Below are positions 54,378 to 63,702 of a DNA stretch of 64,000 nucleotides, one piece after another (position 1 is the first letter of the stretch; each line of letters opens with the position of its first letter). Below the pieces are notes generated by a model, which was given only the letters and a program-made list of their open reading frames with translations, did not search any database and was not told the origin of the DNA. Source of the stretch: Streptomyces diastaticus subsp. diastaticus (GTDB lineage Bacteria; Actinomycetota; Actinomycetes; Streptomycetales; Streptomycetaceae); assembly GCF_011170125.1 (NCBI RefSeq), contig NZ_BLLN01000005.1:2524501-2588500 (forward strand). Direction: 5' to 3'. The position numbers were made by a program, and so were the translations under genes.

Positions 54378-55148
54378 GTGACCACCACCCCTCTGGCCTC
54401 CAGGTCCACCGAGGTGGCCGCCCGCGCCACCGAACTCAGCAAGGTGTACGGCACGGGCGAGACCCGGGTGGTCGCGCTGGACCAGGTCTCCATCGACTTC
54501 CGGCAGGGCGAGCTGACCGCGATCATGGGCCCCTCGGGCTCCGGCAAGTCCACGCTGATGCACTGCGTGGCCGGGCTGGACACCTTCGACGGCGGCTCGG
54601 TGCGGATCGGCGACACGGAGCTCGGCGCGCTGAAGGACAAGCAGCTCACGCAGTTGCGGCGGGACAAGATCGGCTTCATCTTCCAGGCGTTCAACCTGCT
54701 GCCGACACTCACCGCCCTGGAGAACATCACCCTTCCGATGGACATCGCCGGCCGCAAGCCGGACCAGGGCTGGCTGGACCAGGTCATCGACATGGTGGGC
54801 CTCCGCGACCGGCTCAAGCACCGTCCGGCGCAGCTCTCCGGTGGGCAGCAGCAGCGCGTCGCCGTGGCCCGGGCGCTCGCCTCGCGGCCGGAGATCATCT
54901 TCGGTGACGAGCCGACGGGCAATCTGGACTCCCGCTCCGGCGCCGAGGTGCTGGGCTTCCTGCGCAACTCGGTGCGCGCCATGAACCAGACCGTGGTGAT
55001 GGTGACCCACGACGCGGTCGCCGCCTCCTACGCGGACCGCGTGGTCTTCCTCGCCGACGGCCGCATCGTCGACGAGATGCACCGCCCGACGGCCGACAGC
55101 GTGCTGGACCGGATGAAGGAGTTCGACGCGAAGGGCCGCACCAGCTAG
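54378..55148 (+). CDS. ABC transporter ATPase, LolD/MacB type
   Basis: ATPase of 256 residues. Walker A MGPSGSGKSTLMH, Q-loop FIFQAFNLLPTLTALENI, signature LSGGQQQRVAVARAL, Walker B IIFGDEPTGNLD and switch VMVTHDAVAA are complete. GTG at 54378 follows AGGAG. It precedes an FtsX-type permease with a 74-base gap and drives a mechanotransmission-type or lipoprotein/drug export complex. Confidence 0.93.
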   Translation: MTTTPLASRSTEVAARATELSKVYGTGETRVVALDQVSIDFRQGELTAIMGPSGSGKSTLMHCVAGLDTFDGGSVRIGDTELGALKDKQLTQLRRDKIGFIFQAFNLLPTLTALENITLPMDIAGRKPDQGWLDQVIDMVGLRDRLKHRPAQLSGGQQQRVAVARALASRPEIIFGDEPTGNLDSRSGAEVLGFLRNSVRAMNQTVVMVTHDAVAASYADRVVFLADGRIVDEMHRPTADSVLDRMKEFDAKGRTS

Positions 55149-55222
55149 CCCGACCCCGCTCGCAGGCTTCTCTCCGCCCCGCGCGGCCCACCGGGCCCGC
55201 CCGTTCCTTCCCAGGACTCCTC

Positions 55223-57748
55223 ATGTTCCGTACCGCCCTGCGCAATGTCCTTGCGCACAAGGCCAGGCTGCTGATGACCGTGCTCGCCGTGATGCTCGGC
55301 GTGGCCTTCGTCTCCGGCACCCTGGTCTTCACCGACACCCTCGGCAACGCCCTGCGCAACCAGTCGGCGAAGAGCTACGACGACGTCGCCGTCTCCGTCC
55401 AGACCTACGCGCACCCGCGCGACCAGGAGAAGAGCGGCATCGACGCCGCGACGCTGAAGAGGATCGACCGGCTCGACGGTGTCTCCGCGGCGCACGGCCG
55501 GGTCTCCGGCTTCGCGGGCGTCGCCGACCCGGACGGCAAGCTGATAGGCAGCGGCTGGTCCAACACCGGTGCCAACTTCTCCCCCGGCGCCGACGGCAAG
55601 GACCCGCAGTACACCTTCACCGACGGCTCCGGCCCGAAGGCCGGGCAGGTCGCGCTCGACCGGGCCACCGCCGAGAAGGGCGAGTACCAGGTCGGCGACA
55701 AGGTCCGCGTCGCCACCAACGGGCCCGTCCAGGAGCTGACCCTCTCCGGTGTCTTCACCACCGAGGACGGCGCGGTCAACGCCGGCGGCAGCCTCGTCCT
55801 GTTCGACCAGCGCACCGCCCAGGAGCAGTACCTGCGCCCCGGCTACTTCCAGGACGTGACGGTCGCCGCGGCCTCCGGTGCCTCCGACGCCGAACTGCTG
55901 AAGCAGGTCCAGGCGCTGGTGCCCGAGGAGGCGACGGCCAACACCGGCCAGGAGCTCGCGGAGGAGCAGGCCAAGCAGATCGAGCAGGGGCTGAGCGGCC
56001 TCAACACCATGCTGCTGGCCTTCGCGGGGATCGCCCTCTTCGTCGGCGTCTTCCTCATCGCCAACACCTTCACCATGCTCATCGCCCAGCGGACCCGTGA
56101 GCTGGCGCTGATGCGCGCGGTCGGCGCCTCCCGCCGCCAGGTGAAGCGCTCGGTGCTGGCCGAGGCGGCGCTGGTGGGTCTGGCCGCCTCGGTGGTCGGC
56201 TTCGGCCTCGGGCTCGGCCTCGCGGTGACGCTGCGTTCGGCGATGGACGCCTTCGGCGCGCAGATGCCCGCCGGTCCGCTGGTGGTCTCGCCGACGGCCG
56301 TGGGGGCCGCCTTCGGCGTCGGCATCGTGATCACCGTGCTGGCGGCCTGGCTGCCGGCCCGGCGGGCGGCGAAGATCCCGCCGGTGGCCGCGATGAACAG
56401 CGTGCACGCGGTGGCCACGGTCAAGTCCCTGGTGGTGCGGAACACCATCGGTTCGATCATCACCGCGGCGGGCTCGGTGGCGATCGTCGGGGGCGCCTCG
56501 AAGGGCGGCGAGGACGGCCGGTACCTGATCGCGGGCGGCGCGTTCTTCGCGCTGCTCGGTGTGATGGTGCTGATCCCGCTGCTGTCGCGACCGGTGATCG
56601 CGGCGGTCCGTCCGCTGCTGACCAAGCTCTTCGGGGTCTCCGGCAAGCTGGCCGCGCAGAACGCGGTGCGCAACCCGCGCCGCACCGGCACCACGGCCTC
56701 CGCGCTCGCCATCGGCCTGACCCTCGTCACCGGCCTGTCGGTGCTGGGTCTGACCGTCGGCCAGGCCATCGACCGGACGACCACCGACCACATCAAGGCC
56801 GACTACATGGTGGCGATGGCCTCCGGCGGCCCGCTGGACGCCTCGGCGGTCGAGGCGCTGGAGAAGGCCGACGGCGTGAGCGCCGTGTCGCCGAAGCAGG
56901 CGGCGGGGTTCCAGGTCGAGGACGACTACCTGGGCGCCTCCTCGGTCACGCCGGGCGCGGTGGAGAAGGTGTTCCGCATCGACGTGGCCGACGGTTCGCT
57001 CGGCACGCTCGGGGACGGCGCGATAGCGGTCGACACGAAGACCGCCGAGAAGCAGGGCTGGAAGGTCGGCGACACGGTGCGGGTCACCTTCGACGACGAG
57101 AAGAAGGGCGAGCTGGAGGTCGGCGCGACCTTCAAGCCCAACGAGTTCCTCGACAGCGTGCTGATCGACCGGGCGGTGGCCGACGCCCACGAGGCCGCGC
57201 CGATGATCCAGGAGGTCTGGGTCAACGCCGACGGCGGCGCCTCCGACTCCGCCCGCCAGGCCCTGGTGGACGCCCTCGGCAACAACCCGGCGATCGACGT
57301 GATGGACCAGCAGGACATCCGCAACGCCTTCGGCGGCGTGATCAACACGATGCTGTACATCATGTACGGCCTGCTGGCGATGGCCCTGATCATCGCGGTG
57401 CTGGGTGTGGTCAACACGCTGGCCATGTCGGTCTTCGAGCGGCAGCAGGAGATCGGGATGCTGCGGGCGATCGGCCTGGACCGGCGCCGGGTGAAGCGGA
57501 TGATCCGGCTGGAGGCCGTGGTGATCTCGCTCTTCGGCGCGGTCCTCGGCACCGGCCTCGGTGTCTTCCTCGGCTGGGCGGTCGGCGAGACGATCGCCGG
57601 CTCCGTTCCCGGGTACGAGCTGGTGCTGCCGTGGGACCGGATCGCGGTCTTCCTGGCACTGGCCGCGCTGGTCGGTGTGCTGGCCGCCCTCTGGCCGGCC
57701 CGTAGCGCGGCCCGGCTGAACATGCTCACCGCGATCAAGACCGAGTGA
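55223..57748 (+). CDS. FtsX-family ABC transporter permease with two FtsX domains
   Basis: Membrane protein of 841 residues. An N-terminal helix (about 14-36) is followed by an extracellular domain, then a three-helix FtsX block near 250-385, a central helix pair near 430-470, a second extracellular domain, and a second FtsX block near 700-835 (INTMLYIMYGLLAMALIIAV). ATG at 55223 with AGGA upstream. Pair with the preceding ATPase; substrate unknown. Followed by a strong terminator. Confidence 0.92.
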   Translation: MFRTALRNVLAHKARLLMTVLAVMLGVAFVSGTLVFTDTLGNALRNQSAKSYDDVAVSVQTYAHPRDQEKSGIDAATLKRIDRLDGVSAAHGRVSGFAGVADPDGKLIGSGWSNTGANFSPGADGKDPQYTFTDGSGPKAGQVALDRATAEKGEYQVGDKVRVATNGPVQELTLSGVFTTEDGAVNAGGSLVLFDQRTAQEQYLRPGYFQDVTVAAASGASDAELLKQVQALVPEEATANTGQELAEEQAKQIEQGLSGLNTMLLAFAGIALFVGVFLIANTFTMLIAQRTRELALMRAVGASRRQVKRSVLAEAALVGLAASVVGFGLGLGLAVTLRSAMDAFGAQMPAGPLVVSPTAVGAAFGVGIVITVLAAWLPARRAAKIPPVAAMNSVHAVATVKSLVVRNTIGSIITAAGSVAIVGGASKGGEDGRYLIAGGAFFALLGVMVLIPLLSRPVIAAVRPLLTKLFGVSGKLAAQNAVRNPRRTGTTASALAIGLTLVTGLSVLGLTVGQAIDRTTTDHIKADYMVAMASGGPLDASAVEALEKADGVSAVSPKQAAGFQVEDDYLGASSVTPGAVEKVFRIDVADGSLGTLGDGAIAVDTKTAEKQGWKVGDTVRVTFDDEKKGELEVGATFKPNEFLDSVLIDRAVADAHEAAPMIQEVWVNADGGASDSARQALVDALGNNPAIDVMDQQDIRNAFGGVINTMLYIMYGLLAMALIIAVLGVVNTLAMSVFERQQEIGMLRAIGLDRRRVKRMIRLEAVVISLFGAVLGTGLGVFLGWAVGETIAGSVPGYELVLPWDRIAVFLALAALVGVLAALWPARSAARLNMLTAIKTE

Positions 57749-57802
57749 CCCGGTAGCGGCACTCGTGCCCCGCCCGGCCTCCCGCCGGGTGGCGGCGCGT
57801 GA

Positions 57803-57846
57803 GGCGCCGGGCCCCACCCCTGTTGGCGGGGGTGGGGCCCGGCGCC
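57803..57846 (+). terminator. Terminator after FtsX-type permease
   Basis: Perfect 18-bp arms GGCGCCGGGCCCCACCCC and GGGGTGGGGCCCGGCGCC, short loop, 54 bases after the stop and also near the end of the converging methyltransferase gene. Confidence 0.88.
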
Positions 57847-57883
57847 GTGTACGGGCGGGAGGCGGGCGGTTGGGCCGGCGGCC

Positions 57884-59350
57884 TCAGACCGACTCGGGCG
57901 ACCGGGGCGCCGGGGTCGTCCCGTCGTCGCCGGGGCTCGGGGCCCGGCCGCGGGGCTCGCCGCGGTGGGCGTCGTTGCGCCGCTGCTCCGGGGAGACACC
58001 GTCGGGCCGTTCAGGTGACGCGCCGCCCTGGCCGGTGTCGCTCCGGGCCGAGAGGGCGGTCCACCTCCGGGCGCGCAACGGCAGCCCCGGATGGCCCTCG
58101 GCGGGGGTGCGGACGGCGAGGATCTGGTTGACACCGATCCGGTTGCGCTCGAAGGAGAGGGCGGAGGCGGCCATGTAGAGCAGCCAGACCCGGGCCCGCC
58201 CGGCTCCGGCCAGGCGGGCGCACTCCTCCCAGTGGTCCTCCAGGTTCCGCACCCAGGCCCGCAGCGTCAGCGCGTAGTGCTCGCGCAGCGCCTCCAGGTC
58301 GCGGACCTCGAAACCGGCACGCTCCAGCTGGGTGACGGTGGAGCCGACGGGGGCCAGCTCGCCGTCGGGGAAGACGTAGGCGTCGATGAAGGTGTCCACG
58401 TGGTAGGCCGACTCGTCGTCCTGGGGGCGCCGGCCGATCTGGTGGTTGAGGAGCCGGCCGCCGGGCTTGAGCAGGGCGTACAGGTCCTCGGCGTACTCCA
58501 GGTACCGGACGGCGCCGACGTGCTCGGCCATGCCGATGGAGGAGATCGCGTCGTAGGGCCCGTCCCGCACGTCCCGGTAGTCCTGGACACGGATCTCGAC
58601 GCGGTCGGCGAGGCCCTGTTCGGCGGCGCGCTTGCGGGCGTAGGCGGCCTGTTCGCGCGAGAGGGTGACGCCGACGACCTGGACGCCGTACTCGCGGGCG
58701 GCGTGCAGCGCCATCGCTCCCCAGCCGCAGCCGACGTCGAGCAGGCGCATGCCGGGGCCGAGTCCGAGCTTGCGGCAGATCAGGTCGAGCTTGTCGCGCT
58801 GGGCGCTCTCCAGGGTGGCGTCGTCCTGCCAGTAGGCGCAGGAGTAGACCATGGAGGGGCCGAGGACCCGCTCGTAGAAGTCGTTGCCCACGTCGTAGTG
58901 GTGGCTGATGGCCTGGCGGTCGCGGCCCTTGCTGTGCCGGCTGCCGAGGCGGCGCCGGACCGGGGCCTCCTCGGCGGGGGGCGCCGGTGGCGGGAAGGGG
59001 CCGGCCAGCCTGGCGAGGCCGAGGGCGGCGGCGCGGACCTCGGGGTCCCGGACGGCGGAGAGGGGGCCGAGCGGGGGACGCTCGGTCTCCCAGACCACTC
59101 CGGCGAGGAGGTCGAGCGCCTCGTACAGGTCGCCCTCGACAGTCAGGTCGCCGGCCACCCAGGCACGCACCAGGCCGAGTTCGCCGGGCTTGAAGAGGAT
59201 GCGGCGCAGGGCTCGGCGGTTGCGGAAGACGATCACGGGGGTACCGGGCGGACCGTGTTCGGTACCGTCCCAGGCGCGCAGGCGGATCGGGAGAGGGGCT
59301 CCCAGTATCTGTTCGGCGTGTGTGGCCAGCCGCTGGGCGGCACCGTGCAT
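57884..59350 (-). CDS. Cyclopropane-fatty-acyl-phospholipid synthase family methyltransferase
   Basis: SAM enzyme of 488 residues acting on unsaturated phospholipid acyl chains. The SAM loop LLDVGCGWGAMALHAA (about 200), the preceding SHHYDVGNDFYE and the later SIGMAEHVG are CFA synthase hallmarks. The N-terminal 130 residues are the lipid-binding domain and the last 60 a disordered tail. ATG at 59350 follows GGAAGG. Could make cyclopropane or methyl-branched lipids. Confidence 0.9.
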   Translation of the reverse strand: MHGAAQRLATHAEQILGAPLPIRLRAWDGTEHGPPGTPVIVFRNRRALRRILFKPGELGLVRAWVAGDLTVEGDLYEALDLLAGVVWETERPPLGPLSAVRDPEVRAAALGLARLAGPFPPPAPPAEEAPVRRRLGSRHSKGRDRQAISHHYDVGNDFYERVLGPSMVYSCAYWQDDATLESAQRDKLDLICRKLGLGPGMRLLDVGCGWGAMALHAAREYGVQVVGVTLSREQAAYARKRAAEQGLADRVEIRVQDYRDVRDGPYDAISSIGMAEHVGAVRYLEYAEDLYALLKPGGRLLNHQIGRRPQDDESAYHVDTFIDAYVFPDGELAPVGSTVTQLERAGFEVRDLEALREHYALTLRAWVRNLEDHWEECARLAGAGRARVWLLYMAASALSFERNRIGVNQILAVRTPAEGHPGLPLRARRWTALSARSDTGQGGASPERPDGVSPEQRRNDAHRGEPRGRAPSPGDDGTTPAPRSPESV

Positions 59351-59560
59351 GTCGCGTCACCTTCCGGGTTCGGTGTGCCTGAGCTCCTGTGTCGGGGGCG
59401 GCCGCACGGGCGGGCGGCCGCTGCTGTACGTACACATGTGAACACCGATGGGGGCCTCTCGCAGTCCCGGTTCCGGGTAAGGAATCCGCAAAGCGCGTGT
59501 AGAGGCCATCCATTTGGGGGCGGGTGCGCGGCCGAAGCGGGCCGCCCCGGGTACGCCGAA

Positions 59561-59594
59561 GGGGGCGCTCGCACCACGGATGGCGAGCGCCCCC
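59561..59594 (-). terminator. Terminator after ndh
   Basis: Arms GGGGGCGCTCGC and GCGAGCGCCCCC with a 10-base loop, 30 bases past the leftward ndh stop. Confidence 0.85.
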
Positions 59595-59623
59595 AAGGGA
59601 GGTTTCAGCGCACGGTCAGGGCG

Positions 59624-61015
59624 TCAGGACGCCTTGGCCTTGGCGGACTCGGGCTCCTCCGCCTTGACGGCGGGGGCCGGAGCGGGCTTGGCCGCCTCGT
59701 AGAACTCCTCGCGCGGCGTCTCCATCGCGCCGAGGGAGACCACCTCGCGCTTGAGGAACATGCCGAGGGTCCAGTCCGCGAAGACGCGGATCTTGCGGTT
59801 GAACGTCGGCATGGCCATACCGTGGTACGCGCGGTGCATGTACCAGGCGAGACGGCCCTTGAGCTTGATCTTCATCTTGCCCATGACGATCATCGCGACG
59901 CCCTTGTGCAGCCCGAGACCGGCGACCGCACCCTTGTTGGCGTGGCTGTACTCCTTCTGCGGGAAGCCCCGCATACCGGAGATCACGTTGTCGCCGAGGA
60001 CCTTGGCCTGCCGCAGCGCGTGCTGCGCGTTGGGCGGGCACCAGGCGTTCGGGTTGCCGTTCCTGCGGCCGATGACGTCCGGCACCTGCGCGTTGTCGCC
60101 GGCCGCCCAGATGTGGTCCGTGCCCTGCACCTGGAGGTTGGCGGTGGTGTCGACGTGGCCGCGCGGGCCGAGCGGCAGACCGAAGCGGCTGAGCACCGGG
60201 TTCGGCTTCACACCGGCGGTCCACACGATGGTGGAGGCGTCGACCTCCAGGCCGTTCTTGAGCACCACGTGGCCGTCGACGCAGGAGTCCATGGAGGTCG
60301 AGAGGTAGACCTCGACGCCCCGGCTCTCCAGGTGCTTCTTGCCGTACTCGCCGAGCTTCGGGCCCACCTCGGGGAGGATCTTGTCGGCCGCGTCCACGAG
60401 GATGAACCGCATGTCCTCGCGGGTGACGTTGTTGTAGTACTTGGCGGCGTCCCTGGCGAGGTCCTCGACCTCACCGATCGTCTCGGCCCCGGCGAAGCCA
60501 CCGCCGACGAAGACGAAGGTCAGCGCCTTGCGGCGGACCTCCTCGTCGGTCGTGGAGTCAGCCTTGTCGAGCTGCTCGAGGACGTGGTTGCGCAGGCCGA
60601 TGGCCTCCTCGATGCCCTTCATGCCGATGCCCTGCTCGGCGAGGCCGGGGATCGGGAAGGTGCGGGAGACCGCGCCCATCGCGATGACGAGGTAGTCGAA
60701 AGGCAGCTCGTACGCCTCACCGACCAGCGGCGCCACGGTGGCGACCTTGCGGTCCTGGTCGATGGTGGTGACCCGGCCGGTCAGCACCTCGGCCTTCGGC
60801 AGTACACGTCGCAGCGGGACGACGACGTGGCGCGGCGAGATGTTGCCGGCTGCGGCTTCGGGGAGGAAGGGCTGGTACGTCATGTACGAGCGCGGGTCGA
60901 CGACCGTGACGGTCGCCTCGCCGTAGCGCATCTTCTTCAGAATGCGTCGTGCTGCGTACAAGCCAACGTACCCACCGCCTACAACGAGGATCCTGGGACG
61001 CTCCGTGGTGCTCAT
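59624..61015 (-). CDS. ndh: Type II NADH dehydrogenase
   Basis: Membrane-associated flavoprotein of 463 residues that passes electrons from NADH to menaquinone without pumping protons. The FAD loop is ILVVGGGYVGLYAARRI and the NADH loop FVFVGGGFAGAETIGEVE; DHIWAAGDNAQVPD is the second FAD motif. A C-terminal amphipathic region and Lys/Glu/Ala tail follow. ATG at 61015 has a weak ribosome site. A Rex-like operator lies about 310 bases upstream, consistent with redox control. Confidence 0.92.
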   Translation of the reverse strand: MSTTERPRILVVGGGYVGLYAARRILKKMRYGEATVTVVDPRSYMTYQPFLPEAAAGNISPRHVVVPLRRVLPKAEVLTGRVTTIDQDRKVATVAPLVGEAYELPFDYLVIAMGAVSRTFPIPGLAEQGIGMKGIEEAIGLRNHVLEQLDKADSTTDEEVRRKALTFVFVGGGFAGAETIGEVEDLARDAAKYYNNVTREDMRFILVDAADKILPEVGPKLGEYGKKHLESRGVEVYLSTSMDSCVDGHVVLKNGLEVDASTIVWTAGVKPNPVLSRFGLPLGPRGHVDTTANLQVQGTDHIWAAGDNAQVPDVIGRRNGNPNAWCPPNAQHALRQAKVLGDNVISGMRGFPQKEYSHANKGAVAGLGLHKGVAMIVMGKMKIKLKGRLAWYMHRAYHGMAMPTFNRKIRVFADWTLGMFLKREVVSLGAMETPREEFYEAAKPAPAPAVKAEEPESAKAKAS

Positions 61016-61749
61016 GCCATCGAGTATCCACCCGCCCCCGGGGGGTCGATCGTGCGCCCCTTCACAAGCTCCCCCACCCCCTCTGCTACACTGCGCGGCC
61101 CACGTGACCCAGGTCATGTACGCACCACGGAACCACCGCCCTCCTCCAAACGTTCCCCACCCCCTGTGAGCTGCTCGCTCGTCTCTTCCGGGGAGAAGAC
61201 CGCGGCCTGCCTTCCATCCCCAGGCAACGCGAGGGAAACACCCCGTGCACAGCGGGTCGGGGCCAGGAGTCGCCCTTATGGAGGCCGAAAGGCCCTCGAC
61301 ATCGCCCGACGGGGCACTTTCTCTTGTGAAGAACTTCACGAACTTTCCGGAGCGCGCGTCGGCGACACCCCCCGGACGACCCTCCCAGAGCGCCCGGGAC
61401 CTCCCGGGTGAGGCTCAAACGGACAGTGCGGAACCGGGGTTGAAGAGGCGCACGCCGGGGCGCCCCCGCCGGTGCGCACCACGTCCCGGGAGGTCGGCGC
61501 AGGGCGGCGGGCCGCACGACGCACTCCGCGCGGTGCGGCCGACGGGGGGTCCCCCCGGGTGGACGCCGTGCGGCGCCCGCCCGGGCGGTGAGGTCGAGGC
61601 CGTCGACGGCGGTTCTGATGCCGTACCGCTCGATCAGGCCCGCACCCGGAGAAAGGGCTCCGACGGAGTGGGTCGCCGAAGAGGGGAGCCGGACGGAGCC
61701 GTTGCCTCGACGTCGCGCCGCGCACAACCGGACGCGTACCCTCCCCTTC
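61016..61749. other. Long ndh upstream region
   Basis: Gap of 734 bases between ndh and the antitoxin gene. A less GC-rich segment at 61060-61130 may hold one ndh promoter, and a Rex-like palindrome lies at 61325. The right half is GC-rich with no supported gene, although open frames traverse it. Confidence 0.55.
61325..61340. promoter_or_regulatory. Rex-like operator
   Basis: TGTGAAGAACTTCACG fits TGTGA-N6-TCACA, the Rex site of Streptomyces, with one mismatch in the last base; the preceding T extends the symmetry. ndh is a typical Rex target. The distance to the ndh start is large, so an upstream promoter would be needed. Confidence 0.5.
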
Positions 61750-62073
61750 ATGCCGGAGCACCAGGAGCGCGCGAGCGACGTCGCACGGGCCGCCATGGAA
61801 GCGGTGGAGAACAGCGTGTCGGTGCGGGAGGCCCGCGCCCATCTCGCGGAGCACATCAACCGGGCCGAGTCCGGGACCCCGACCGTCGTCACCCGCAACG
61901 GCGCCCCGGTCGCCGCCCTCGTCCCCTTCGCCGACTTCGAAGTGCTCGAAGAGGCCGCCGACCTGATGCTGGCTCGGGAGGCCGAGGCGGTCCTGTCCCG
62001 CGACGAGCCGACCGTCTCCCTGGCCGAACTGGTCGCCGACCTCTTCTCCGGCCGCACGGACGGTCCCGCGTGA
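61750..62073 (+). CDS. Phd/YefM-family antitoxin
   Basis: Protein of up to 107 residues. The DNA-binding N-terminal fold is SVSVREARAHLAEHINRAES and TPTVVTRNGAPVAALVPFAD, followed by the toxin-neutralising tail. The start is uncertain: ATG 61750 lacks a ribosome site, while GTG 61816 has GGAG six bases upstream and would give 85 residues, closer to the family norm. The stop overlaps the toxin start as GTGA. Confidence 0.82.
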   Translation: MPEHQERASDVARAAMEAVENSVSVREARAHLAEHINRAESGTPTVVTRNGAPVAALVPFADFEVLEEAADLMLAREAEAVLSRDEPTVSLAELVADLFSGRTDGPA

Positions 62074-62321
62074 CCTCCGCCCCGCGCTTCACCCCGGCCG
62101 CCCACCACCACCTCCGCTCCCTCCCCCGCCCGACCGCCATGCGCGTTCTGGCCGCCCTGACCGCCCTGGCCGAGAACCCGGCCGCTCCCGGTCAGGACAC
62201 CGCCCCGCTCGGCACCGCCCCCGGCCTCGTCCGCCTCCGCTCGGAGGGCCAGCGTCTCGCCTGCCTGGTGCGCGAAGGTGATCTGCTGGTGCTGACGGCA
62301 CGGGCGGCGGACCGGCGCTGA
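62070..62321 (+). CDS. ParE/RelE-like toxin
   Basis: Protein of 83 residues beginning VTSAPRFTPAAHHHLRSLP. It has the helix-hairpin then beta-sheet pattern of the RelE/ParE fold, with LENP-like AENPAAPG and GLVRLRSEGQRLACLV. Shorter than most and without an obvious RelE catalytic set. GTG overlaps the antitoxin stop, forming a two-gene operon. Confidence 0.72.
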   Translation: MTSAPRFTPAAHHHLRSLPRPTAMRVLAALTALAENPAAPGQDTAPLGTAPGLVRLRSEGQRLACLVREGDLLVLTARAADRR

Positions 62322-62745
62322 GGTACGCCGGGGCGCCCGGTCCGCGCCGCCGGGCCCTGCGCGCCCCGCGCGCACGTTCCACCGTCTCCGCCCGGAGCGC
62401 CGCAGCGGCCGTCTCCTCGGCGACCGCCCCGGCTGCCCCGCCGGGGCGGAGGACTCGGCCGCACACCGTCAGGTCCCCCGGGGCGCCGTCCCGGCGGAGC
62501 GGTGGCGGGCGACCCGGTCGAGAACGTCTGACCCGGACGACCGGCCAGCAGCCCCGCCGCCGAACTCGCGGCGCACCGAGCGCCGTTCACCTCTCGCGGG
62601 GTACGCCGCGCTCGCCGGTGGTCACCCTTCGCGGAGCGAGGCGTGTCCGGGGCCGTCCCCGGCCGAGGCCGGCCACCCGGTGCACGCGAAAGGGGCGGTC
62701 CGGCCCAGGCACCCGCCTGTCACCGGACCGCCCCGTCCCGACCGC
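62322..62745. other. Intergenic region with terminator
   Basis: Gap of 424 bases between converging genes. Contains the terminator at 62692-62734; the rest is GC-rich without a supported gene. Confidence 0.55.
62692..62734. terminator. Terminator after Ppx/GppA gene
   Basis: Arms GGGGCGGTCCGG and CCGGACCGCCCC with a 19-base loop, 12 bases past the leftward stop. Confidence 0.82.
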
Positions 62746-63702
62746 CTAGGCCCCCGCCGCCTTCCAGGCGATCCCGTCCAGGATGTCGTGTTCGCTGACG
62801 ATCACCTCGTGGGCGCCGGTGCGCTCCATGAGGGTGCGAAGGATCAGGGCGCCGGCCGCGATGACGTCGACGCGTCCCGGGTGGATGACCGGGTTGGCGG
62901 CGCGTTCGGCGTGGGTGGAGGCCAGGAGGGCGTCGGTGACCTCCGTGACCTTGGCGTACGGGATGCGGGCGTGGTGGATGGCGGCCGAGTCGTACGCGGT
63001 GAGGCCGAGGGCCAGCCCGGCGACGGTGGTGACGGAGCCGGCGAGGCCGACCAGGGTCCGGGCCTCCTCCAGCGGGACGGTGCCGGCGGCCTCGTCGAGG
63101 GCGGCGCCGATGTCCCGGCGGATCGCGGCGACCTGCTCGGCGGTGGGCGGGTCGGTCACCGTGCCGTCGGGGCGCGCGAGGTGGCGCTCGGTCAGGCGGA
63201 CACAGCCGATGTCGACGGAGCGTGCGGCGCGGACGCTGTCCGTGCCGACGACGCACTCGGTGGAGCCACCGCCGATGTCCACGACCAGGAAGGGCGTGTC
63301 CAGGTCGGCGCGGCCGGTGAGTTCCTTGGTGGCACCGGTGAAGGAGAGCGCCGCCTCCTCGTCGCCGGTGACGACCTCGGGGGTGACGCCGAGGATGTCG
63401 CGGACGCCCTCGGTGAACTCGGCGCGGTTCTCCGCGTCACGGGTGGCCGAGGTGGCGGTGAAGCGGACCTCGGTGGCGCCGAGTTCGCGGACGGCGGCGG
63501 CGTACTCGCGGCACGCCTCGAAGGTCCGCTCCAGCGACTCCGGGGCGAGACGGCCGGTACGGTCGACGCCCTGGCCCAGGCGGACGATCCTCATCCGGCG
63601 GTCGAGGTCGGTCAGTTCGCCCGTGGCCGGATCGGCGTCGGCGACCAGCAGGCGGATGGAGTTGGTGCCGCAGTCGACGGCGGCTACCCGACGGGCGGTC
63701 AC
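62746..63702 (-). CDS. Ppx/GppA-family exopolyphosphatase / pppGpp phosphatase
   Basis: ASKHA-fold phosphatase of 318 residues. Phosphate-1 loop VAAVDCGTNSIRLLVAD, the catalytic Glu region ATRDAENRAEF, phosphate-2 VVDIGGGSTECVVG and late adenosine-type LVGLAGSVTTVAGL are visible. Short length suggests the actinobacterial single-domain class. GTG at 63702 follows GGAGGAGG and overlaps the upstream stop as GTGA. Confidence 0.9.
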   Translation of the reverse strand: MTARRVAAVDCGTNSIRLLVADADPATGELTDLDRRMRIVRLGQGVDRTGRLAPESLERTFEACREYAAAVRELGATEVRFTATSATRDAENRAEFTEGVRDILGVTPEVVTGDEEAALSFTGATKELTGRADLDTPFLVVDIGGGSTECVVGTDSVRAARSVDIGCVRLTERHLARPDGTVTDPPTAEQVAAIRRDIGAALDEAAGTVPLEEARTLVGLAGSVTTVAGLALGLTAYDSAAIHHARIPYAKVTEVTDALLASTHAERAANPVIHPGRVDVIAAGALILRTLMERTGAHEVIVSEHDILDGIAWKAAGA

